Positions 9,446 to 18,869 of a DNA stretch of 64,000 nucleotides are shown here, piece after piece. Location of the stretch: assembly GCA_021325635.1 (NCBI GenBank), contig JAJPGV010000056.1, positions 225,690 through 289,689 on the forward strand, given 5' to 3'. The notes under the pieces were generated by a model that did no database searches, was not told where the DNA came from, and worked only from the letters and a program-made list of their open reading frames with translations. The stretch comes from Chloroflexota bacterium. Its GTDB lineage: Bacteria > Chloroflexota > JAJPGV01. Positions within the stretch are counted from its first letter, which is position 1; each line of letters opens with the position of its first letter. Position numbers and translations under genes: made by a program.

Positions 9446-10164
9446 CGCGGCGGGCTGGCGGACCCAGGGTCGACGCTGTGCCCGTCCTGCAGCTGGTCGA
9501 ATCGGATTCTTTCCAGACCCTGGAGAATCAGATCGAGGCCGAATTCGAATTCGTTGGCGTAGTCGTAGCCGGGCTTCATGGCATGTTCGGTGATGAACTC
9601 GGCCAGGTGGGGATACTCGCTGGCCGGGAACGCATGAAGCATGCTGCTGCCTAGGGCGGCCACATTGGACGCTTCGAAGGGCAGCGACTGCTGGTTCAGC
9701 GTGAAGCCGTAGATGTAGCTGTCCAGCAGCGAGTAGGCGTGCGCCGCCAGCGCGACAGATAAGCCCGCTTCGCGCAGGCAGCCGATGACGGCGTCGTGGT
9801 GCCGCAGCGTTGCGGGGCCTGGCTTGGTTCGTGACTCCATGAGCCCAATTGCCCAGGGGTGGTGCGAGAGCGCCGCCCGCGCTGCCTTCGCGCGCTCGCG
9901 CATGGCTGCCTTCCAATCCACGTCGGGAGGCAGCCCAATCTCGTCGAACACGAGATCGACCATGCCGTCCAGGAGGCCGTCCTTGTTGGCTACATGGTTG
10001 TACAGCGACATCGCCTCCACGCCGAGCTTCTGGCCGAGTTTGCGCATGCTGAGCGCCGCGAGGCCCTCGTCGTCGGCCAGCTCGACGGCGCCCAGCAGGA
10101 TGCGCTCCCTCGTCAAGCGGGTGCGGAGCGCTGGGCTCCGATCGTTCTGCTGCGCCACTGCCAT
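9442..10164 (-). CDS. TetR-family repressor
   Basis: 240 residues. The N-terminal TetR helix-turn-helix reads TRERILLGAVELADDEGLAA, then LSMRKLGQKLGVEAMSLYNH, then VANKDGLLDGMV. The C-terminal ligand domain is of the TetR_C type (HHPWAIGLMESR, LLDSYIYGFTLNQQSLPFE). It faces a divergent NAD(P)-binding reductase gene across a 70-base region containing two identical-pattern 15-bp palindromes, so the repressor very likely controls that gene and itself in response to a small molecule. Confidence 0.9.
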   Translation of the reverse strand: MAVAQQNDRSPALRTRLTRERILLGAVELADDEGLAALSMRKLGQKLGVEAMSLYNHVANKDGLLDGMVDLVFDEIGLPPDVDWKAAMRERAKAARAALSHHPWAIGLMESRTKPGPATLRHHDAVIGCLREAGLSVALAAHAYSLLDSYIYGFTLNQQSLPFEASNVAALGSSMLHAFPASEYPHLAEFITEHAMKPGYDYANEFEFGLDLILQGLERIRFDQLQDGHSVDPGSASPPR

Positions 10165-10174
10165 GCCTCACCTC

Positions 10175-10221
10175 TTGACAAAACTTACGATGTAAGTATA
10201 GACTCTACTTACAGCGTAAGT
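10175..10221 (+). promoter_or_regulatory. Promoter with twin 15-bp palindromic TetR operators
   Basis: Operators ACTTACGATGTAAGT (10183-10197) and ACTTACAGCGTAAGT (10207-10221) share the pattern ACTTAC-n3-GTAAGT, with centres 24 bp apart. A promoter overlaps them: TTGACA at 10175-10180 and TATAGA at 10197-10202. The first operator fills the spacer and the second covers the expected start point. Ideal for repression of the divergent reductase gene. Confidence 0.8.
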
Positions 10222-10246
10222 CGAGAGGGCAATGAGGAGAACCAAG

Positions 10247-10955
10247 ATGAAGGTGTGCGTTGTTGGCGCGTCAGGCAAGCTGGGGCAGTACATGGTGCAG
10301 CACGCACTGGACCGAGGCTACGAGGTAAACGCGGTCTGCCGCGATTCCAGCGTAGGAAAGCTGGCCAAGTTCAAGGACCGCATTGCGATCTTCCCTGGAG
10401 CGACGAACGACCGCGAGGTCATCGAGCGGGCGGTAGCGGGTTGCGACGGCGTGCTCACCGTGTTGGTTCCCTGGGGATTTCAGCATTACTCGTCGGGGAC
10501 GGCGCAGGCAGTGCTGGACTGCGCCCGTCCCGGGGCACGCCTGCTGTTCTCGTGCGGATGGCACATCACCCGAGATGGCCGGGACTCCTACCCGTGGACG
10601 TTCAAACTCACGGTGAAAGCTTTCGACGCGATCGGACGGCTGGCCCGCGTGGGAGAGCTCGACGACCAGGTGGAAGCGTGCCGGCGGATATTCGCCAGCA
10701 ACACGCGGTGGACTGTGGCGCGTGGCAGCAGGCTCGAGGAGGGCGAGAGCCAGGGCCTGCCCGTGTGGAGCCGCCACGTGGGCGATCATCCTCGAGAGCA
10801 ACCTCACCCGCCGTGTGGATTTCGCGCTGTTCATGGTCGAGGCCCTCGAGAACGACGAGCTGGTCCACGAAGCGCCGGCGATCGTCGGTTGCCGCACGGC
10901 CTCGGCCCTGGCCTGCTCCTCGAGCGAAAAGGCGGTCGCACGGGCCGCGGCGTGA
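10247..10955 (+). pseudogene. NAD(P)-binding reductase (NmrA/atypical SDR), one frameshift
   Basis: ATG 10247 follows GAGGAG and gives MKVCVVGASGKLGQYMVQHA, a GxxGxxG Rossmann start of the NmrA-like/atypical SDR class. The frame is coherent to RHVGD near 10785. The continuation ILESNLTRRVDFALFMVEAL, then ENDELVHEAPAIVG, lies in the next frame and stops at 10955. Restoring the frame gives about 235 residues, a normal length. One extra base (or two missing) near 10785 explains the break. It is probably an inducible reductase controlled by the adjacent TetR. A sequencing error is as likely as a real mutation. Confidence 0.75.
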
Positions 10956-11170
10956 GAGCGGGACGCCGCTCTCGATTCGCACCCTCCCGCCGGGTCTGTT
11001 TCGAGGCCCAGGCCTCTAGGGCGAGCTAGGCCGGCCAGGCTTCACTCGGGTAACCCTGACTTATGAGCCGCCCCGGGTGCTCCCCCTGTTGTGTTAGGTC
11101 GAGCGGGTCCGGTCATTGGGGGAATACACGTGACCATAAGAGGGCAGGACGAAATCTGCTGACGCAACGG

Positions 11171-11596
11171 CTACCGGGCTAGTGAAGCCTCGATCGTGAT
11201 CTCGGGAACGCTCGCCAGCGCTCGGCTCACCGGGCAGCCGGCTTTGGCCGCCTGGGCTTGCTCGATGAACGCTGCCTCGTCGATGCCCGGCACGTTCCCG
11301 ACGGTCACCAGCTCGATTTTGGCGATGGTGGGCTTGCCATCGACCGGCCTCAGCGTGACGTTGGCGGTCGTCCGGATCGATTCCGGCGGGTTGCCCGCCT
11401 GGGCCAGCATGTTGGCGAAGGCCATCGAAAAGCACGCGGCGTGAGCCGCGGCAATCAGCTGCTCGGGATTGGAGCCAGGCCCGTCCTCGAACCGCGACTT
11501 GAAGGTATATCCGCCGCTGATGCTGTCCCCTGCAGTAAAGGTCCCCGTCCCTGAACGGAGATCGCCCTTCCATTCCGCGCTGCCCTTTGCCGGCAT
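11171..11596 (-). CDS. osmC: OsmC-family hydroperoxide reductase
   Basis: 141 residues, starting MPAKGSAEWKGDL at 11596 after a strong AAGGAGGA ribosome site. Both redox cysteines are present: HAACFSMAFANML on the central helix and AGCPVSRAL in the second motif. The length and the RSGTGTFTAGDSISGGYTF beginning match true OsmC. It should reduce organic hydroperoxides in the cytoplasm. A stand-alone gene. Contrast the OsmC-like protein at 1060-1641, which lacks both cysteines. Confidence 0.9.
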   Translation of the reverse strand: MPAKGSAEWKGDLRSGTGTFTAGDSISGGYTFKSRFEDGPGSNPEQLIAAAHAACFSMAFANMLAQAGNPPESIRTTANVTLRPVDGKPTIAKIELVTVGNVPGIDEAAFIEQAQAAKAGCPVSRALASVPEITIEASLAR

Positions 11597-11854
11597 CGAA
11601 TAGTCCTCCTTTGTTGTTCGAGCTGAATAGGTAACCGGTTCAAACCGTAGCAGGGGCTGGACGGCCTCATGCAGCGTGAAACGGGCGGCGAGCAGCATGC
11701 ACGGCATGGGCTTTGCTGGTGGTGGGCAGGCCTTGATTGCTATCGGTTTCGCTGCACGGTGTGCGGGCTGGTCGGGAAGCCGGGGGAGCTCCTGGGCCAC
11801 GAGGAACCGAGGTACAGGCATGACGTCACCAGCAATTCCGCCGCGCAGCACCGG

Positions 11855-11887
11855 CCGGCAGCCGGGCTGGACGAACCCGGCTGCCGG
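11855..11887. promoter_or_regulatory. Strong stem-loop in the 339-base gap before the enolase-superfamily gene
   Basis: A perfect 12-bp inverted repeat (CCGGCAGCCGGG and its complement) closes a 9-base loop, 48 bases before ATG 11936. There is no T-run. It could be a leader attenuator or a terminator for a transcript entering from upstream. The rest of 11597-11935 holds no convincing gene. Confidence 0.45.
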
Positions 11888-11935
11888 TCGAGGACGCGAG
11901 TCCTGCGGCGGCATGTTCACCGCCGCGAGAAGGCC

Positions 11936-13039
11936 ATGAAGCTGGCGCCCGCGGAGCCAACCATCGAGGAGATCGCGGTTTCGGCGTTCGTCGTGCCTAC
12001 CGATGGGCCGGAGTCGGACGGGACGTTCGCCTGGGACAGCACCACGCTGGTGCTCGCGCAGGCCCAGGCTGGGGGGCAGACCGGTCTGGGCTACACCTAT
12101 GGCGACCGCAGCGTTGCCACCCTCATCCGGCAGCTGCTCAGCAAGAGCGTGATTGGCTGCGGCGCCATGGATATTGGGGAGGCCTGGCAGCGGATGGTCA
12201 TGGCCGTCCGCAACGCGGGCCGGCCGGGCGTCGCGTCCATGGCTATTGCAGCCGTCGACGCTGCTCTATGGGATCTGAAGGCTCGACTGTTGGGCCTGCC
12301 GCTGGCCCTGTTGCTGGGCCGCGCTCGAGATCGGGTCGAGATCTATGGCAGCGGCGGCTTCACGTCCTATTCCAACGAGCGCCTGGCTGATCAGCTCGGC
12401 TGCTGGGCGGCAGAGGGCGTGCGGCAGGTGAAGATGAAAGTGGGTCGGGATCCGAGCAGCGATGTGGAGCGTGTCCGGGTGGCGCGGCAGGCCATCGGTG
12501 AGTCGGTTGGACTGTACGTCGACGCCAACGGCGCCTATTCCCGCAAGCAGGCGCTCGATCTCGCCGAGCGTTTCGCCGAGCTCGGGGTTTCGTGGTTCGA
12601 AGAGCCCGTGTCGTCCGACGACCTGGCCGGGTTGCGTCTGATTCGGGATCGCTCCCCGGCTGGTATGGACATCGCCGCCGGAGAATATGGGTACGACCTG
12701 CCGTATTTCCGTCGAATGCTCGAGGCCGGGGCGGTAGACGTGCTGCAGGTCGATGCCTCTCGCTGCGCCGGCATCACCGGCTTCCTCAAGGCCGCGGCGC
12801 TGTGCGAGGCACATGGCCTGTCGGTCTCAGCCCATACTGCCCCGTCGCTGCACCTGCACGCTTGCTGCGCAGCCGGCAGCGTCAGGCCGCTGGAGTATTT
12901 TCACGACCACGTCCGGGTAGAGCGGCTGCTGTTCGAGGGCGCGGCGCAGCCGGACGGCGGATTCCTCACCCCTGATCTCAATCGACCAGGGCTGGGGCTG
13001 GAGTTGAAGGTCCGGGATGCACAACCTTATGCCGTCTGA
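11936..13039 (+). CDS. Mandelate racemase/muconate-lactonizing (enolase superfamily) enzyme
   Basis: 367 residues. An N-terminal capping domain is followed by the barrel. Visible catalytic elements: KMKVG (the KxK acid/base lysine) near residue 165, then metal ligands in VDANGAY, WFEEPV and AAGEYGYD, and SAHTAPSLHLH on the opposite face. The enzyme abstracts the alpha proton of a carboxylate; sugar-acid dehydratase is the likeliest role, but racemase or cycloisomerase cannot be excluded. It overlaps the following FAD/Fe-S dehydrogenase gene by 23 bases, so the two probably act on the same sugar or hydroxy acid. Confidence 0.85.
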   Translation: MKLAPAEPTIEEIAVSAFVVPTDGPESDGTFAWDSTTLVLAQAQAGGQTGLGYTYGDRSVATLIRQLLSKSVIGCGAMDIGEAWQRMVMAVRNAGRPGVASMAIAAVDAALWDLKARLLGLPLALLLGRARDRVEIYGSGGFTSYSNERLADQLGCWAAEGVRQVKMKVGRDPSSDVERVRVARQAIGESVGLYVDANGAYSRKQALDLAERFAELGVSWFEEPVSSDDLAGLRLIRDRSPAGMDIAAGEYGYDLPYFRRMLEAGAVDVLQVDASRCAGITGFLKAAALCEAHGLSVSAHTAPSLHLHACCAAGSVRPLEYFHDHVRVERLLFEGAAQPDGGFLTPDLNRPGLGLELKVRDAQPYAV

Positions 13040-15986
13040 GCTCGATATCCGCGAGCTCGCCGCTGAGCTGCGGCGGCGGATCGACGGAGAGGTGCGGTTC
13101 GACGATGGCAGTCGGGCGCTGTATGCCACCGATTCATCCAATTACCGCCAGGTGCCGCTGGGCGTCGTGGTGCCGCGCACGACGGAAGATGTCGTGAGGA
13201 CGATCGGGGTTTGTCGTGAGCTTGGGGCGTCCGTCCTGTCACGCGGAGGAGGAACAGCTCTGGCCGGCCAGAGCTGCAACACGGCGGTGCTGATCGATTG
13301 GTCCAAGCACGTCAATCGGGTGATCGAGCTGGACCCGCGTGCTCGCCGCGCGTGGGTTGAGCCAGGCTGCGTGCTCGACACGCTGAGGGACGCCGCGGAG
13401 GAGCACCATCTCACCTTCGGGCCCGACCCCGCTACCCACAACCACTGCACCTTCGGCGGCATGGTTGGCAATAACTCCTGCGGCGTCCACTCGGTCATGG
13501 CCGGCCGGACGGTGGACAACGTCGAGGCCCTCGAGGTCCTGACGCACGACGGCGTGCGTCTCACCACCGGTCCTACGACCGACCGAGAGCTGGAGGAGAT
13601 CGTCGCCGCGGGCGGCAGGCGTGGCGAGGTCTATGCCCGGCTCAGAGCGCTTCGTGACAGGTACGCTGACCTCATTCGCGCCCGATTCGTCCATATTCCA
13701 CGGCTGGTGTCCGGCTACGGGCTGGACTGGCTGCTGCCGGAGAAGGGCTTCAATGTGGCTCGGGCGCTGGTGGGCAGTGAGAGCACCTGCGTAACCGTGT
13801 TGAAAGCGCAGCTTCGGCTGGTTCCTTCACCCCGAGCACGGTCCCTGCTCATCCTGGGCTACCCCGACGTGTACGACGCGGCCGAGCACGTGCCCTTGGT
13901 GCTCGAGCACAAGCCGATTGCGCTGGAAGGCGTCGACATAGAGCTCACCGAGCTGTCCGTGATGATGGGCCTGCACCCGGGCTCCATCAAGCTGCTGCCG
14001 AAGGGCGCCGGGTGGCTGTTCGTGGAGCTCGGCGGCGAGACAAAGGAAGAGTCGGACGAGCGGGCGCGCGACGTGATGCGGGCACTCGAGAAGGAGCGCA
14101 ACGCGCCCTCTATGAAGCTGTTCGACGACCGCTGGGAAGAAGAGCAGATGTGGAAGGTGCGAGAGTCGGGCCTGGGCGCAACGACCTTCTTGCCGGGGCC
14201 ACGGCACCGCGTCGCCTGGCCGGGCTGGGAGGATGCGGCCATCCACCCCGACAACCTGGCGAGCTATCTGCGGGAGTTCCGGAAGCTGCTCGACGCCTAC
14301 TCCTACCAGGGATCGCTGTACGGCCACTTCGGTGATGGCTGCGTGCACACCAGCACCGACTTCGATCTCGAAACGCCCGAAGGGATTCGACAGTTCCGGT
14401 CGTTTGTCGAGCAGGCGTCCGACCTGGTGCTGAAGTACGGCGGCTCATTCTCGGGCGAGCACGGGGACGGGCAGGCGCGTGGTGAGCTGCTGGTGAAGAT
14501 GTTCGGGCCGGAGCTCATCACCGCCTTCCGGGAGTTCAAGGCGATCTGGGATCCCCAGGGGCTGATGAATCCGGGTAAGGTGGTGGACGCCCATCCGCTC
14601 GACAGCAACCTTCGCCTGGGCGTGGATTTCAACCCGCGCGACTTCCCCACGCATTTCAGCTTCATCCCCGACGACAACCTGGCCAGCTTCAGCCGCGCGG
14701 CGCTGCGCTGCGTGGGCATCGGACAGTGCCGCAAGACCCGCGGCGGGACGATGTGCCCCAGCTACATGGCGACGCGCGAAGAAAAGCACAGTACGCGTGG
14801 GCGGGCGCGCATGCTGTTCGAAATGGTGCGGGGCGACGTCATCCGCGACGGCTGGCGTTCGAAGGAGGTCTTCGAGGCGCTGGACCTCTGCCTGTCCTGC
14901 AAGGGCTGCAAGAGCGAATGCCCGGTGAACGTCGACATGGCCACCTACAAGGCTGAATTCCTGTCGCACTATTACGCCGGGCGGGTCCGGCCCCTCCATG
15001 CCTACGCATTTGGGCTCATCATGTATTGGTCGCGTCTGGCGGCTATCTCGCCGAGATTGGCCAACTTCTTCACGCAAACACCACTGCTCGCGGCGGCGGC
15101 GAAGGCGGTCATCGGCGTGGCGCCGCGGCGGCGGTTGCCGCCATTCGCGAATGCCACCTTCCAGGATCGCGTCCGCGGGCGTCCATCCGCTCCGGACCGA
15201 TCCGCGCCCCAGGTGGTGCTGTGGCCCGATACCTTCAACAACTACTTCCATCCGGAGACGGGCCTGGCGGCCGTGGAGGTGCTGGAAGCCGCGGGCTTTC
15301 GAGTCACGGTGCCCCAAGGCTTCATGTGCTGCGGGCGTCCGCTTTACGACTACGGCATGCTCGACCTGGCCAAGCACCGCTTGCGAGCAACGATGAAGCG
15401 GCTGCGCCCGTGGATACGAGCCGGCGTGCCCATCGTGGGCCTGGAGCCGAGCTGTGTAAGCGTGTTCCGGGATGAGCTGCTGAACCTCTTTCCCGAGAAC
15501 AAGGACGCGAAGCGACTGCAGCAGCAGGTGCTGCTCCTGAGTGAATTCCTCGAGCGTAAAGCCCCTCACATGACGTGGCCGAAGCTGGCCAGGCAGGCCT
15601 TGGTGCACGGGCACTGCCACCAGAAATCAGTCATGTCGATGGCCGACGAGCAGCGTCTGCTGGAGAAGCTGGGCATCGAGCTGGAGATGCCGGACTCCGG
15701 CTGCTGTGGGATGGCGGGCGCGTTTGGCTTCGAAAGAGGCGCGCATTACGACGTCTCCATGGCCTGCGGGGAGCGCCGGCTGCTGCCGGCCGTGCGCAGA
15801 TCGTCCGACGACACCCTGCTGATTGCCGATGGCTTCAGCTGCCGCGAGCAGATCGCCCAGGCGACCGGCCGGCGTGCTATGCACCTGGCCGAGGCCCTCG
15901 AGCTGGCGTTGCAGCAGGCGGGACCGCTATCAGGGCCGTCAGTGCGAGAGGACGTGGCAGCGCCGGTTGGCAGGAGCGCGGTATGA
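13017..15986 (+). CDS. Fused FAD-linked/Fe-S 2-hydroxyacid dehydrogenase (GlcD-GlcF or YdiJ-like)
   Basis: 989 residues. Residues 1-250 are an FAD-binding type 4 domain (RGGGTALAGQSCN, HNHCTFGGMVGNNSCG), followed by the FAD-oxidase C-terminal domain to about 535 (YGHFGDGCVH, GGSFSGEHGDGQARG). Next comes a ferredoxin-like segment with C-x5-C and CLSCKGCKSECP, then two cysteine-rich CCG modules (GFMCCGRPLYDYG; DSGCCGMAGAFGFE). It should oxidise D-lactate, glycolate or a related 2-hydroxyacid and feed electrons to the respiratory chain. ATG 13017 or 13029 could be the start. Overlap with the enolase-superfamily gene implies one pathway. Confidence 0.9.
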   Translation: MHNLMPSELDIRELAAELRRRIDGEVRFDDGSRALYATDSSNYRQVPLGVVVPRTTEDVVRTIGVCRELGASVLSRGGGTALAGQSCNTAVLIDWSKHVNRVIELDPRARRAWVEPGCVLDTLRDAAEEHHLTFGPDPATHNHCTFGGMVGNNSCGVHSVMAGRTVDNVEALEVLTHDGVRLTTGPTTDRELEEIVAAGGRRGEVYARLRALRDRYADLIRARFVHIPRLVSGYGLDWLLPEKGFNVARALVGSESTCVTVLKAQLRLVPSPRARSLLILGYPDVYDAAEHVPLVLEHKPIALEGVDIELTELSVMMGLHPGSIKLLPKGAGWLFVELGGETKEESDERARDVMRALEKERNAPSMKLFDDRWEEEQMWKVRESGLGATTFLPGPRHRVAWPGWEDAAIHPDNLASYLREFRKLLDAYSYQGSLYGHFGDGCVHTSTDFDLETPEGIRQFRSFVEQASDLVLKYGGSFSGEHGDGQARGELLVKMFGPELITAFREFKAIWDPQGLMNPGKVVDAHPLDSNLRLGVDFNPRDFPTHFSFIPDDNLASFSRAALRCVGIGQCRKTRGGTMCPSYMATREEKHSTRGRARMLFEMVRGDVIRDGWRSKEVFEALDLCLSCKGCKSECPVNVDMATYKAEFLSHYYAGRVRPLHAYAFGLIMYWSRLAAISPRLANFFTQTPLLAAAAKAVIGVAPRRRLPPFANATFQDRVRGRPSAPDRSAPQVVLWPDTFNNYFHPETGLAAVEVLEAAGFRVTVPQGFMCCGRPLYDYGMLDLAKHRLRATMKRLRPWIRAGVPIVGLEPSCVSVFRDELLNLFPENKDAKRLQQQVLLLSEFLERKAPHMTWPKLARQALVHGHCHQKSVMSMADEQRLLEKLGIELEMPDSGCCGMAGAFGFERGAHYDVSMACGERRLLPAVRRSSDDTLLIADGFSCREQIAQATGRRAMHLAEALELALQQAGPLSGPSVREDVAAPVGRSAV

Positions 15987-16040
15987 GGTCCAGGCCCCTG
16001 CGGTCTGTCGGGCGAACGATCTGCGCGGAGGTGGCTGCCC

Positions 16041-17042
16041 GTGGCTGATTCGCTCGAGAATCGGGTCGTTGTCATCACTGGCGCCAGCAGCGGAATCGGC
16101 CGTGCCTGCGCGCGAGCCTTCGGCGCGACCGGCGCCAATGTTGCGCTGATTGCCCGCAGTCAGCCGGCGCTGGAGGCGGCGGCAGGTGAGATTACCGCCG
16201 CGGGTGGCCATGCCCTGAGCTTGCCGCTGGACGTCGCCGATTCCGACGCAGTGCAGAAGGGCGCGGCTGCCGTCGAGCAGCAGTGGGGGCACATTGACGT
16301 TTGGGTCAACAACGCCATGGTGTCAGTTTTCTCGCCGGCCATGCAGATGAACATGCAGGAGTTCCGGCACGTCACTGAAGTCAATTATTTGGGCTGCGTA
16401 TACGGCACCATGGCTGCCCTCGCAAGCATGGTCCCGCGCGATTCAGGCGTGGTCGTCCAGGTGTGCTCCGCGCTGGCCTACCGATCGATCCCGCTGCAGA
16501 GCGCCTACTGTGCCAGCAAGGCAGCTATGCGAGCGTTCAGTGATTCCGTCCGAACGGAGCTGCTGCACGACGGCAGCAAGGTTCGTATCTCGACCCTCAT
16601 CCTGCCGGCGGTCAATACGCCTCAGTTCGACGTAGTTAGGTCTCGGTTGCCGCGTCATCCCCAGCCGGTGCCGCCCATCTACCAGCCGGAGCTGATAGCC
16701 GATGCCGTGCTCTACGCCTGCCGGCACGGCGTGCGTGAAATGGTGATAGGCGGCAGCGCCTTGAAGGCCGTCGTCGGTCAGAAGATCGCCCCCGGCCTGC
16801 TGGACCGGTACGTGGGTCGGACACTGTATGACGCGCAGCAAACAGACCAGCCCATCAATCCCGACCGGCCCGACAACCTGTTTGCGCCGCTGCCGGGCGA
16901 CCCGGGCGCTCATGGCGACTTCGACAGCAAAGCGCGAAGTCGCAGCCTGCAGCTGTGGGCGCGTATGCATCCGCGGGTCAGCGCCATCGGGCTGCTGGCA
17001 GCCATGGCCCTTGGTCAGCGACTGCTGCGGAAACCGGCTTGA
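16041..17042 (+). CDS. SDR with C-terminal extension and membrane anchor
   Basis: 333 residues from GTG 16041. Classical SDR motifs: TGASSGIG, NNAM, catalytic Ser in VCSALAY, and YCASK. After the 250-residue fold comes an 80-residue extension ending in a hydrophobic stretch (SAIGLLAAMALGQRLL), which may hold it to the membrane. SDRs of this extended type are often found beside GH15 genes. Its stop overlaps the TTG start of the GH15 gene (TTGA), so translation is probably coupled. Substrate unknown. Confidence 0.85.
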   Translation: MADSLENRVVVITGASSGIGRACARAFGATGANVALIARSQPALEAAAGEITAAGGHALSLPLDVADSDAVQKGAAAVEQQWGHIDVWVNNAMVSVFSPAMQMNMQEFRHVTEVNYLGCVYGTMAALASMVPRDSGVVVQVCSALAYRSIPLQSAYCASKAAMRAFSDSVRTELLHDGSKVRISTLILPAVNTPQFDVVRSRLPRHPQPVPPIYQPELIADAVLYACRHGVREMVIGGSALKAVVGQKIAPGLLDRYVGRTLYDAQQTDQPINPDRPDNLFAPLPGDPGAHGDFDSKARSRSLQLWARMHPRVSAIGLLAAMALGQRLLRKPA

Positions 17043-18869
17043 ACATCGCCGACTATGCGATCGTGGGGGATGCTCGGACCGCGGCCCTGATCTCTCGCGA
17101 AGGCTCGGTCGACTGGTGGTGCCTCCCCCGTCCCGATTCCCCGTCGATGTTCGCTCGGCTGCTCGATCCCGACGGCGGCTACCTGTCGGTCCGCCCGCTT
17201 GGGCGCTTCAGCGCCTCGCGAAGGTACATCCCGGGCACAAACGTCGTGGAAGTTCACGACGGCCGATGGGCGATTGAGCGTGCGAGATGCGATGCCGGTG
17301 ACCTCGGAGGAGGCCAAACGGCGCGAGCTGCTGCCTGAGCACGAGCTGCTGCGGGAGATCCGCGGGGAGCAAGGGTGCGTTTCGATAGAGGTCGCGTACG
17401 AGCCACGACCCGACTACGCTCGGCAAACCGCTCGGCTCATCGACCGTGGCCGCTTGGGCACGTGGATCGAATCGAATCGGGAGGCGGCCATCCTGTGCAG
17501 CGACGTGACGATGGGCGTCAATGCCGCCCGGATGCGAGCAGAAGGGACGGCGGAGGTACGAGCCGGGCAGATCCTGCACGTCTCCGTCTCGTACAGCCGC
17601 AACGGCCCGGCAGTCGTTCCGCCTCTGGGCCCGATGGCGCGGCGCCGCATGGATGGCACGGTCGCCTGGTGGCGAGCTTGGTCGCAGCGGTGCAGCTACG
17701 CCGGTCCTTATCGCGATGCCGTAATGCGCAGCCTGCTGGTGCTGAAGCTGCTGAGCTATGCGCCATCCGGGGCATTCATCGCGGCTCCGACCACCTCTCT
17801 GCCGGAAGTCACGGGCGGTGTGCGAAATTGGGATTATCGCTACTGCTGGCTGCGTGACGCTTCGTTCACCATGCGCGCGCTGCTTGGCCTGGGCTATGAG
17901 GAGGAAGCCGCCGCCTTCTGCAGCTGGCTGCTCGACACGACGCGGCTCAGTTGGCCCAAGCTGCGGGTCCTGTACGACGTCTACGGCGGCACCCGCCACC
18001 GCCAGCAGCAGCTGAGCCACCTGCGCGGCTTTGCCGGATCACGGCCAGTTCGCATCGGCAACGACGCGCAGTGTCAGCTGCAGCTCGACGTCTATGGAGA
18101 GCTGCTCGATGCGGTGAGCCACTTTCTGCTCGAACGAGGCCACAGCCTGGATGGGGACACGCGGCGGATGCTGGCTGGTCTCGGCAGAACCGTTTGCGAC
18201 GACTGGCAGAGCGCTGATGAGGGCATCTGGGAGATGCCGAACGGCCGCTTCCAGCACACGTACTCGAAGGTCATGTGCTGGGTGGCTTTGGACCGCTTGC
18301 TGGAGCTGAATGAAGCCGGCAAGCTGCAGGTGCCGGTGGCCAAGCTGCAGGCGGCGAGGGACTCCATCAGGTCGTGCGTCGAGGGGCGTGGCTTCAGCTC
18401 AGAGCTCGGCAGCTACACCCGCACGTTGGATGGCTCCGATGTCGACGCCAGCCTCTTGCTGCTGCCGCTGTATGGCTACGTCGAGCCGAAATCACGACGT
18501 ATGCGCTCGACCGTGGAACAGGTGCTGCGGCGGCTTGGGTGCGGCCCGTTCGTCCTCCGCTACGAAGCAGGCCTGGATGGTTTGCCCGGCAGCGAAGGGG
18601 GGTTCGGCATCGCCAGCTTCTGGGCGGTCCAGGCTTTGGCTCGAGCGGGCAGGCTGTCGAAGGCCGTCAGCCTGTTCGAACAGCTGCTCGGCTACGCCAA
18701 CGACGTTGGCCTGTATGCCGAGCAGTTCGATCCTGACAATGGCGAGCCTCTCGGCAACTATCCGCAGGCATTTACGCACGTTGGTCTCATCAATGCCGCG
18801 CTGGTGCTCGAGGAGCTGCAAGCAGGACGGCAGGAAGCCGCACGCGTCACGTCGGAGGCTCGGACATGA
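17039..18869 (+). CDS. GH15 glucoamylase/trehalase-like hydrolase, apparent frameshift near 17250
   Basis: TTG 17039 starts NIADYAIVGDARTAALISRE, then GSVDWWCLPRPDSPSMFARLLD, the standard GH15 N-terminus. That frame runs to PGTNVVEV; the rest (FTTADGRLSVRDAMPVTSEE onward) is in the next frame and runs to 18869. The catalytic barrel is complete: NWDYRYCWLRDASF, general-acid Glu in DEGIWEMP, general-base Glu in GLYAEQFD. Joined length is about 610 residues, normal for the family. It should release glucose from alpha-glucans or trehalose. The shift (one base extra or two missing) may be an error, since the remainder is well preserved. It overlaps the next gene by 4 bases (ATGA). Confidence 0.8.

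Noticed and set aside
9002..10171. A 389-codon minus-strand frame spanning the sigma and TetR genes
   Set aside because: It is out of frame with the TetR gene and crosses the sigma gene antisense; the composition is non-protein-like.
11669..11935. A small Gly/Ala-rich protein before the enolase-superfamily gene
   Set aside because: No ribosome site, no hydrophobic or domain pattern, and the frame crosses a strong stem-loop.
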